Shown piece by piece: positions 25,852-35,100 of a stretch of 64,000 bases of DNA. Under the pieces are notes generated by a model. It was not told where the DNA came from and ran no database searches. It saw only the letters and a program-made list of their open reading frames with translations. Both the position numbers and the translations under genes were made by a program. The stretch spans positions 422,501 to 486,500 of the forward strand of contig CP028514.1 of NCBI GenBank assembly GCA_003054495.1, given 5' to 3'. Source of the DNA: Carboxydocella thermautotrophica. Its GTDB lineage: Bacteria > Bacillota > GCA-003054495 > Carboxydocellales > Carboxydocellaceae. Position 1 is the stretch's first letter; every line of letters starts with the position of its first letter.

Positions 25852-25937
25852 GGTGCGATTACAACTTTTGACAACCAAAGGTGCTTTCGGTAAAATAATT
25901 TTATAACTGATGCCAATTTATTTCTGGAGTGACCACT

Positions 25938-28055
25938 GTGCATTTTTTTGAAGTCAACCTCAATCCCCAGCAAGAAAAAGCTGCTACCCATGGCAGGGGT
26001 CCGGCCCTGGTTCTGGCCGGGCCCGGTTCCGGCAAAACCACTGTCATCACCGTTAGAACTGCTTTCCTCATCCGGGAACTGGGTGTATCCCCGGCCAATA
26101 TCCTTACCCTTACCTTCAACCGGGCCGCCAAACTGGAAATGGAACAGCGTTTTCGCCGCTTTTCTGGCAGTGAAATAGGCTACCAGGTCCAGTTTTCCAC
26201 TCTGCACAGTTTCGGCAACCAGGTGGTCAGGGACTACGAAAACCTGAAAGGGAAACGGCTCAAACGCATCGAAGGGGATGAACAGGCAGTTGAAAACAAG
26301 CGCAACATCCTGCGCAAGCTCTACCGGGAACTGAATGGCACCAACCCCGGCGATGAAGAGCTGGAAAACCTGAGCAACGAAATCGGGCTGGTGAAGAACA
26401 AAATGCTCACCAGCCTGAGCGGTATCAATTTTAGTACCCCCAATTTTGAGGGCCTTTACCGTGCTTATGAAGAATACAAAAAGTCCAATTTCTATATGGA
26501 CTTTGATGATATGCTTACCTATGCCTATGCGATTCTAAAACGTTATCCTGACATTCTCAACTTTTACCGCAACCAGTACCCCTATATCCAGGTGGATGAG
26601 GGCCAGGACCTCTCGAAAATTCAGTTCGAAATCCTGAAATTGCTCATTCAACCCGGAAACAACCTCTTCATCGTTGCTGATGATGATCAGTCCATTTATG
26701 GCTTCCGGGGAGCAGAACCCGGATATATCCTGGAGATGGAACGGCAACTGCCGGGTTGCCGAATTTATAAGCTGGAACAAAACTATCGCTCCAGTCGTAA
26801 TATCGTAGAAATCAGCAGCCAGTTTATCAAGGCCAATCAAAACCGCTATGACAAACAACACCGGACAGATAATGCCAGTAAGGCTGATCCTTTTATTATT
26901 AAAGTTAAAGATGAACTGGAGCAGCTGCGATTGATTATAAAAACAGTTAAAGAAAAATGGCAACAGTATCCGGATAGCAGCATTGCCATACTATACCGCA
27001 ATAACCTCTCGTCTCTTCTGCTGGTGGATGGTCTGGAGCGGGAGGGGATTGGTTTTAAATTAAAACAAAATAAACTGTTCTTTTTCAAGCACTGGGTGAT
27101 TCAGGACCTGCTTGCCTTTATGCGGTTTGCTCTTGATCAGACGGATGGGGATGCTTTCCGGCGGATAGGGCATAAAATGAAACGTTATCTGTCCAGAGAC
27201 CTGATAGAATTGGCACTGACGGCTAAGACCGGGAAAAATGTGCTTGAAATTCTGCTTACCAGTGAGCGTTTGGCAGCTTATCAGCGAAAGGTTATTGCCG
27301 ATTTGAAGGGAGAATTCCAGCGGCTGGCCCGAAGCCGTCCGGTAGCGGCCCTGGAGTATATAGAAAAGAGCTTCAAGTATTTCGAACTGCTCAAGAATTA
27401 CTGTCAGTCCCAGAACCTGAACTATGATTATTATTATAGCCTGTACGGTGAACTGAAGAATCTGGCCGGCAATTATCCTTCTCTGGCGGCCTTCCTGGAG
27501 CGGATGACCCGGCTGGAGCAAATCTTTGAACAGGGGCAGGTGAGAATGGGGGCACAACAGCAACTCACTCTCAGCACTATCCATTCAGCCAAAGGGCTGG
27601 AGTATGATTGTGTATTGATGGTGGATTTATGCAACCCGGAAATTCCCGGCCAGCGGGCAATGGACCTGGCTATAAAAAATGGAGATAATTTCCTGTTGGA
27701 AGAAGAAAGGCGCCTGTTTTATGTAGGCATGACCCGGGCCCGTGAATATCTCTACCTGATTACCCCGCTAAGAAAAAATGGGGCTGTAGTCCCGCCTTCG
27801 CTGTTCGTGGAGGAAGTGCTGACCTGTATCGATAGGGAATTCGCCAGTCATAACATGCATGGGGCGGTGGTTTATCATAATAAATTTGGCAAAGGCATAG
27901 TGGTCGAGGTAAAAGAAAATGATAATGGGCGCACCGTTATTATAGTAGAGTTCAGCGGAGTCAGGCGTAAACTGGATTTGGGAATCTGTCTGGAGAATGG
28001 AGTGTTGCATTTTGGGGAGGTAAGCAGCAGCTTCAGAAAACTATACTATAATTGA
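25938..28055 (+). CDS. UvrD/Rep-like superfamily 1 DNA helicase
   Basis: A 705-residue ATP-dependent 3'-5' DNA helicase of the UvrD/PcrA/Rep type. Motifs in order: N-terminal Q motif LNPQQEKAA, Walker A AGPGSGKTT (about residue 31), motif Ia LTLTFNRAA, Walker B YIQVDEGQDLS, motif III DDDQSIYGFRG, motif IV QNYRSSRNI, motif V TIHSAKGLEYD and motif VI VGMTRAREYLYL. The C-terminus has the HNKFGKGIVVEV element seen in PcrA tails. GTG 25938 is preferred because GGAG lies 8 nt upstream; an in-frame GTG at 25929 overlaps that site. Other repair genes are not adjacent. Confidence 0.93.
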   Translation: MHFFEVNLNPQQEKAATHGRGPALVLAGPGSGKTTVITVRTAFLIRELGVSPANILTLTFNRAAKLEMEQRFRRFSGSEIGYQVQFSTLHSFGNQVVRDYENLKGKRLKRIEGDEQAVENKRNILRKLYRELNGTNPGDEELENLSNEIGLVKNKMLTSLSGINFSTPNFEGLYRAYEEYKKSNFYMDFDDMLTYAYAILKRYPDILNFYRNQYPYIQVDEGQDLSKIQFEILKLLIQPGNNLFIVADDDQSIYGFRGAEPGYILEMERQLPGCRIYKLEQNYRSSRNIVEISSQFIKANQNRYDKQHRTDNASKADPFIIKVKDELEQLRLIIKTVKEKWQQYPDSSIAILYRNNLSSLLLVDGLEREGIGFKLKQNKLFFFKHWVIQDLLAFMRFALDQTDGDAFRRIGHKMKRYLSRDLIELALTAKTGKNVLEILLTSERLAAYQRKVIADLKGEFQRLARSRPVAALEYIEKSFKYFELLKNYCQSQNLNYDYYYSLYGELKNLAGNYPSLAAFLERMTRLEQIFEQGQVRMGAQQQLTLSTIHSAKGLEYDCVLMVDLCNPEIPGQRAMDLAIKNGDNFLLEEERRLFYVGMTRAREYLYLITPLRKNGAVVPPSLFVEEVLTCIDREFASHNMHGAVVYHNKFGKGIVVEVKENDNGRTVIIVEFSGVRRKLDLGICLENGVLHFGEVSSSFRKLYYN

Positions 28056-28308
28056 TTGTATGAAAACCAGGGCCAAGGCGGTTCTGGCGGTAATCTGGAC
28101 TTTTTCTATGTTTAGGAAATTATTGGAAACAATGGAAACGTGTCGATTAAATGGGTTGCATAATTTTAGCAAAAAATAGAGGACATAAATTCTATTGGCT
28201 AACACGTGCACAAAAAGTTTAATTCAGGTTAAAATAAGCAGGAAAAGCCCGCTTTTTGCAGAATATGACCCGAGGGACTAATGTCAGTAAATTTCTGGGG
28301 GGATTTTT

Positions 28309-28710
28309 ATGGATAAAGGTAAAGTGAAGGAAAAATTACATAATTACACAAGAGCAGTAGAAAGGTTGCGGGAATCGCTGGCCAGAGATGAAAACGATGA
28401 TATTGTTCTGGATGGCGTAATTCAGAGGTTTGAATTTACTTATGAGTTGTCCTGGAAATTATTGAAAGCATATTTGGCCTATACTGGTATAGCTGAGGTC
28501 AGAACACCCAGGGAGGCCTTTAAGGAGGCTTTTGCAGCAGGTTTGATAGTAGACGGCGATATCTGGTTGGAGATGATTGATGACAGAAATCTGACATCCC
28601 ATACCTATGATGAAACTGAAGCCAGACGTATTTTTGAAAGAATAAGAAACAAGTACTTCAGAGAATTGTCCAAACTTAAAGAAATTATCAGCAAGGAGAT
28701 GGAACAATGA
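28309..28710 (+). CDS. HEPN toxin, HepT-like (HI0074 family)
   Basis: A 133-residue all-helical protein of the nucleotidyltransferase substrate-binding/HepT family. It contains the HEPN ribonuclease motif RX4HXY as RNLTSHTY (about residues 90-97). In characterised pairs HepT cleaves RNA and its partner MntA silences it by AMPylation. GGGGGGA precedes the ATG. The gene overlaps the MNT gene by 4 nt (ATGA), and the order HEPN then MNT is the common one for this system. Confidence 0.88.
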   Translation: MDKGKVKEKLHNYTRAVERLRESLARDENDDIVLDGVIQRFEFTYELSWKLLKAYLAYTGIAEVRTPREAFKEAFAAGLIVDGDIWLEMIDDRNLTSHTYDETEARRIFERIRNKYFRELSKLKEIISKEMEQ

Positions 28711-29006
28711 GATTCGGCCTGGAACAGAGGATTATTGAAAAAATTGTTTCAGTAATAGATATGTGCAAGGTAGTACAAAAAGCTGTTATTTTTGGGTCCA
28801 GGGCGAGAGGTGATTTCCGGTATAACTCCGATATAGATATTGCAATATATATGGACGGTAAACCCTATCCGGGATTTTTTGCTGATCTTGATAATGCTGC
28901 TGAAATATATAAAATTAATGTGATTGATATGGCCAGCGTTACCAATGAAAAACTGAGGCAAAATATTGAAAGGGAAGGGATTGAAATATACAGAAGAAAT
29001 AATTAA
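28707..29006 (+). CDS. MNT-family nucleotidyltransferase antitoxin
   Basis: A 99-residue minimal nucleotidyltransferase. The signature is IFGSRARGDFRYNSDIDIA (about 28-46), which gives the GSX10DXD metal-binding motif. It should AMPylate and neutralise the upstream HEPN toxin. AAGGAG lies 9 nt before the ATG, inside the HEPN gene. The pair ends at a terminator at 29031. Confidence 0.88.
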   Translation: MRFGLEQRIIEKIVSVIDMCKVVQKAVIFGSRARGDFRYNSDIDIAIYMDGKPYPGFFADLDNAAEIYKINVIDMASVTNEKLRQNIEREGIEIYRRNN

Positions 29007-29030
29007 TAAGGAGTCCTAGCTAAAGTTTTA

Positions 29031-29057
29031 GACGCCCTGGTAAGGGGTGTCTTTTTT
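29031..29057 (+). terminator. Terminator of the HEPN-MNT pair
   Basis: A 7-bp stem (GACGCCC with GGGTGTC, one G-U pair) is followed by six T residues. It separates the toxin pair from the glucan synthase gene. Confidence 0.85.
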
Positions 29058-29066
29058 ATTACCTTT

Positions 29067-29084
29067 TTTAGCCAGATGGCTAAA
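29067..29084. promoter_or_regulatory. Perfect inverted repeat upstream of the glucan synthase gene
   Basis: TTTAGCCA-GA-TGGCTAAA is an 18-bp perfect dyad, 60 bp before the ATG of the cyclic glucan synthase gene. It is a candidate operator for that gene; the binding protein is unknown. Confidence 0.5.
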
Positions 29085-29143
29085 CTGCGCAAAATGGGGC
29101 AAACTAGGTATGTGAAAAATTTTGGCGAAATGGTGAGTGCTGC

Positions 29144-32100
29144 ATGAATGGAGAAAGAAACTTGCTTAGCCCCAGAGAGATAGAGCAACATGCGCTGGAA
29201 TTAGCCCAACAGCATATCCTTGGCAAAAAAATGCGTTTCCCGCGGGCTCTGCTGGCCGGGGTGAAGCGGCATTACCAGACCATTCTGGAGGTCTATCAGA
29301 TCCTGGATCGGGAGCTGGACCGGGAGCAGCCCCTGCCACCAACGGCGGAGTGGTTGCTGGATAATTTCTACTTACTGGAGGAACAGGTCAAGGATATCCA
29401 GCACACTCTGACCCGCAAACCTCACTTGCGCTTACCTTTGCTGGAGAATAAGGAGATGGCAGGATTACCCCGGGTATATGGGCTGGCCCGGGAGCTGGTG
29501 GAACATACTGATGGCAATCTGGATGAAGGCAAAATCCTCAGCTTTATCGGGGCCTATCAGCAGCGGCAGGTTCTGGCCATGACGGAATTGTGGGCCCTGG
29601 CGGTGATGCTGCGCATTGCGCTCCTGGAACGGATTAGCCAGCTTTGCCAGGAACTGAAGGTCTGTCACCGACAGCGGCAACGGGCCTGGCAGGTAGCAAC
29701 CCAGTTGCAGGCGGGGGAAGTGCGTCGGCTGGTCCGGGAACAAAGGGAAGCTGGCGGACTGGAGCCTGCCTTTCTGGAACTGCTGGTACAGCAGTTGCGC
29801 CGGCAGGGCGGCAAAGCAGCCCCTTTGCTGGCGGAGCTGGAACAGGAACTGGCTGCGAGCCAGCTGAGTCTGGAGGAATTGATCAGGGAAGAGCACGGAC
29901 GGCAGGCGGCCCGGCAGGTAGCTATGGGGGCCGCTATTACCAGCCTCAGGTCAGTAGCGGCTCTGGACTGGAATGAAATTTTTGAGGCTTTGAGTCAGGT
30001 GGAAGCCATGTTGCGGCAGGATCCTTCTGGCCATTATTCCCAGATGGATTTTGCCTCCCGGGATTATTACCGGCATGAGATTGAAAAACTGGCCCGGTAT
30101 TACCAGCTGCCGGAAAGGCTGGTTGCCGAACAGGTACTGACCCTGGCCCGGGCTGCTGCGGAACAGGGTAAAGGTGAGGCTGCGCGGCATGCAGGGTATT
30201 ACTTGCTCGGTGAGGGCAGAGGAGAACTGGAGGATAAACTGGGGGGACGGCCCCGGGGCCTGGGTGGGTTGCGGAGCTGGCTCCGTCAGCATCCCTACCG
30301 GGTCTATTTCGGTTCCCTCGTTTTCCTGACTCTGGCAGTGATAGGGCTGTTGATGGGGTATGTCAGCCGGGCCCAGGGGGGGTGGAGCTGGAGGCTGCTG
30401 GCTTTGCTTCCTCTGGTGGCTTTGCCGGCCAGTGAAATCGCTTTGATACTGGTTAATTTCTGTGTCAGCCGGCTGTATACTCCCCGGCCTTTGCCCAGGC
30501 TAGAACTGCGGGAAGGCATCGGGCCGGAAAATAGCACAATGGTAATCATTCCTACTCTGTTGCCTAAAGCCAGTAAGGTGCAGGAGCTGGTGGAAAAGCT
30601 GGAGGTTCATTATCTGGCCAACCGAGAGGAAAATTTGTATTTCGCTCTGGTGGGGGATTTCAAAGATGGTCCAGAGCCAAAGGCTGCCGATGATGAGGAA
30701 ATCGTGGCTACTGCTCTGGCGGGGATTGCCGAGTTGAACCGGCGTTATGCTCCGCAGCGACCGCGCTTTTTTTACTTCCATCGGGAGCGGCGCTATAATC
30801 CGGCCCAGGGCCAGTGGCTGGGCTGGGAACGGAAGCGGGGGGCTATCATAGAGCTCAATGACCTGCTTCGGGGCGTTCCTGACACCAGTTTTACTGTACT
30901 AAGTTGTGAACGGGAGCAGTTGCCCATGGTGAAATATATCATCACCCTGGATGCTGATACCAGTCTGCCCCTGGGGACGGCCCGGCAGTTAATCGGCACC
31001 ATGGCCCATCCCCTGAATCAGCCGGTAGTAGACCGGGAGCAGGGGCTGGTAGTGCGGGGTCATGGGATTTTACAGCCCCGGATTGGGGTGCAGCTGGAAA
31101 GCGCCAATCGCACCTGGTTCAGCCGGATTTTTGCCGGTCAGGGAGGAATAGACCCCTATACCACCGCTGTTTCCGATGTTTATCAGGACTTGTTCGGGGA
31201 AGGGATTTTCACCGGCAAAGGTATTTATGAGCTGGATACCTTCCAGACCTTGCTCAAGGAAGCTATACCGGAAAATGCCGTCTTGAGCCATGACTTGCTG
31301 GAGGGGAGCTATCTGCGGGCCGGGCTGGTGACGGATATTGAACTGCTGGATGGCTATCCCGCCCGCTATCTGGCCTATTCCCTGCGCCAGCATCGCTGGG
31401 TGCGGGGAGACTGGCAGCTTTTGCCCTGGCTAAAAAGCCGGGTCAAGGATCGGCAGGGGCAGTGGCGGCCCAATCCCCTTTCGCCGCTATCCAAATGGAA
31501 AATCTGCGATAACCTGCGCCGCAGTCTGGTCAGCCCGGCTCTGGTGCTACTGGTAGTGCTGGGAACAGGGCTGCTGCCGGGTAGCAGTCTGGTCTGGCTT
31601 GGCCTGGGCCTGGGAACAGTAGCTCTTCCCACCCTGCTCTATTTATTGAGTGAAGGGGTACAGGGGCGGACGGTGCTGACAGGGGTAAGGGCCAGTGTAT
31701 ACCAGTCCCTGTTGCAGTTCCTTTTCCTGCCCTACCAGGGCTATTTAATGCTGGATGCCATTATCAGGACGTTAGTGCGGGTGCTGGTGACCGGCAAAAA
31801 TCTGCTGGAATGGATTCCGGCCGCTGAGCTGGAGACCTTGCTGAAAAACGACCTGGCAACCTATTACCGCAAGCTGTTCATGGCTCCGCTGGCCGGGGTG
31901 CTGGTAGCAGTTCTGGCCTGGGGACGGGGAGAAAGCCCGGCAACAACAGGGCTGGGCCTGCTGGTTGGCCTGACCTGGCTGCTGGCCCCGGCGGTGGCCT
32001 GGTGGGTAAGCCGGGATTATATGCGAGCGCCAGAACGCCTGACAGCGGCGGAGGAGGCGGAACTAAGGCGGCTGGCCCGGCAAACCTGGGCCTATTTTGA

Positions 32101-35100
32101 GGACATGGTGATAGCCCAGGACCATTATCTGCCTCCTGATAATTACCAGGTGGATCCGCCTAAAGGGGTGGCCCATCGCACCTCTCCCACCAATATCGGA
32201 TTATTGCTGGTCTCCACTCTGGCCGCCCGGGACCTGGGTTTCCTGGGGACAGGGCAAATGCTGGAGCGAATCCAGGCTACTCTGGCTACGGTGGAAAAAC
32301 TGGAAAAATGGGAAGGCCACCTGTATAACTGGTATGATACCCTGACCCTGCGGGTACTGCGGCCTCGCTATGTCTCCACTGTGGACAGCGGTAATTTTGT
32401 CGGCTATTTGCTTGTACTGGCGGAAGGAATCAGGGAATATCTCAAGCGACCTGGGCTGGAGCCGGTTTTGCTCCGGGGGCTGCTGGACACGATCGCCCTT
32501 TATAATGAGGAAGCAGGCAACGCAGGGGCCATAACTACCGGGGAGCTGGAAAGCCTGCTGGCCAGTGCAGAAAGCAGCCAGGCGGAATGGCTGGTTCTGC
32601 TGGAACAGCTGGAAGAGCAGCTTCAGGGGAGGACCAGTTCTTACTGGGGCCAGAAGGTGCTGGCTATGGTGCAGGCCTTGCGGGCGGAAATGGCCTGCAA
32701 CCAGGAGGAATTACGGAGTCGAGGCGAGGATTTGCTGCAGCGAATTCAGAATCTGGTGGAAAATACCCGTTTTGCCCCCCTGTACGACTCCCGGCGCAAG
32801 CTCTTTTCGATCGGTTACCATGTTGATGAAGGGCAGCTGACCAAATCCTATTATGACCTCCTGGCTTCAGAAGCGCGTCTGGCCAGCTACCTTGCCATCG
32901 CCAGGGGAGAAGTGGAGGCTCGCCACTGGTTCCGGCTGGGGCGAAAGCTAACCCGGGTAGAGGGGGACAAGGGACTGGTCTCCTGGGCGGGGACCATGTT
33001 TGAATACCTGATGCCCCTGCTGGTAATGCGCACCTATGAAAACACCCTGCTGGATGCCACCTATTCCTTCGCCGTCAGAGTGCAACAAAAATACGGCCAG
33101 GAGCGCGGGGTACCCTGGGGGATATCGGAGGCAGCTTATTATGCCTTTGACCTGGCCCTCAATTACCAGTACAAGGCTTTTGGCGTGCCTAACCTGGGTC
33201 TGAAGCGGGGCCTGGCCCAGGAACTGGTGGTAGCCCCCTATGCCACTATACTGGCTCTGCCCCTGGTGCCGCGAGCGGCTCTGACCAATTTGCGACGGCT
33301 GCGGGAAGAAGGGCTGGCAGGCATCTACGGCTTTTACGAAGCCATTGATTATACCCTGGGGCAAAAAGCGGTAGTCAAAAACTACATGGCTCATCACCTG
33401 GGCATGAGCCTGCTGGCTCTTACCAATTTTTTCACCGGCAACAGTATGCAGCAGCGTTTTCATACCAACCCGGCTGTGAAAGCGGCGGAAATCCTGTTAC
33501 AGGAGCGCATACCGCTGAAAGTGAGTATTATTAAGGAACAACGGGAAGCCTTTCGGCCCCGGCAGCGCAAATTTCAGGATGAACCGGAAGTGGTCAGGAA
33601 ATACGGAGTGCCGGATCGGGAAATGCCCCGGGTGCATCTGCTGTCCAATGGCTCCTATTCCCTGTTGTTAACCGATGGAGGAGCGGGTTACAGTAAATGG
33701 CAGGATCTGGCCTTGACCCGCTGGCAGGAAAACTGGCCCGGTTTCTGCAGCGGTTTTTACATCTATATTCAGAATCTCAATGCCAATAATGTCTGGTCTG
33801 CTACTTTTGAACCTTACCGGGTGGAGCCGGAGTATTACCAGGTGATTTTTGCGCCGGATAAAGCGGAATATTTGCGCAAGGATGGGAATATTGAAACCCA
33901 CACTCGAATTACCGTTTCTCCGGAGGATAATGCGGAAATCCGCACTGTCACTCTGACCAACCACAGCCAGTACGAACGAGTGGTAGAGGTTACCAGCTAC
34001 CTGGAGGTTGTGCTGGCGCCCCCGGAAGCGGATGCTGCCCATCCTGCTTTCAGCAAACTGTTTGTGACTACGGAGTTTGTACCTGGATATGATTGTTTGC
34101 TGGCGGTGCGCCGACCCCGCAGTCAGGGGCAGAAACCCCTTTATGCCCTGCACAGCATTAGTGTTAAGGGTGAAGTGGCAGGGGATCTGCAATACGAAAC
34201 CGATCGGGCCAAATTTATCGGCCGTAATCGCAACCTGGACTATCCCCTGGCCCTGGAGGTAGACCAGCCTCTTTCCAACAGCAGTGGGGCGGTGCTGGAT
34301 CCCATCTTCAGCTTGCGGCGGCGGGTGCGACTTAAACCAGGACAATCGGCCCAGGTGGCTTTTGTCCTAGCAGTAGCGGAAACGCGGGAAGAAGCCCTGC
34401 GCCTGGCGGATAAATATCGGGATGAAAAGGCCATTGCACGAGCTTTTGAACTGGCCTGGAACCGCAGCCGCCTTGAGGCTGATTATCTGGATCTGCCTGC
34501 CCGGGAGGTGGAAACTTACCTTAAACTGATTCCAGCCTTGCTCTTTCCCGGACCGGCTCGCCGCCAGTACGCAGAGGTGATCGCTGGCAACCGGAAGGGA
34601 CAGCCTGATCTCTGGCCTTTTGGTATTTCTGGTGATTTGCCCATCGTGCTGGTTCGGATTGCTGATCAGGAGGAAGTCGAGCTGGTACAGCGACTGCTGC
34701 GGGCCCATGATTTCTGGCGGCGCAAAGGGCTGGCGGTGGATCTGGTATTGCTGGTGGAGGAAGAAGAAGGGTACACGCGGCCGCTGCAGGACCGGATCCG
34801 GGAACTGATCCTGGTCAGTCCGGCCCGGGAGCTGTTCCAGCGCAAGAGTGGAGTTTATCTGCTGGTCGAGCGGCAGTTAACTGAGGCGGACCGAACCCTG
34901 CTCTTTACGGTAGCGCGCCTGTGCTTTACTGCTGCTACCTCCTGGGAAGAGCTGGCGGCCAATCCCCGCTACCGGCCGGCCCTGCCGGAACTGGTGCCTG
35001 AAGCAGCAGAGGAGGAAGAGGAGACAGTGCCGCTAGAGCCCGGTTCCCTGCTTTTTTACAATGGCCTGGGCGGGTTTAGCCCTGACGGCAGGGAATACGT

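Noticed and set aside
26535..26963. Minus-strand frame with hydrophobic content
   Set aside because: Antisense to helicase motifs, with no start signal.
28056..28308. Gap of about 250 nt searched for an RNA gene or promoter
   Set aside because: No convincing stem-loop, tRNA-like fold or consensus promoter was found.
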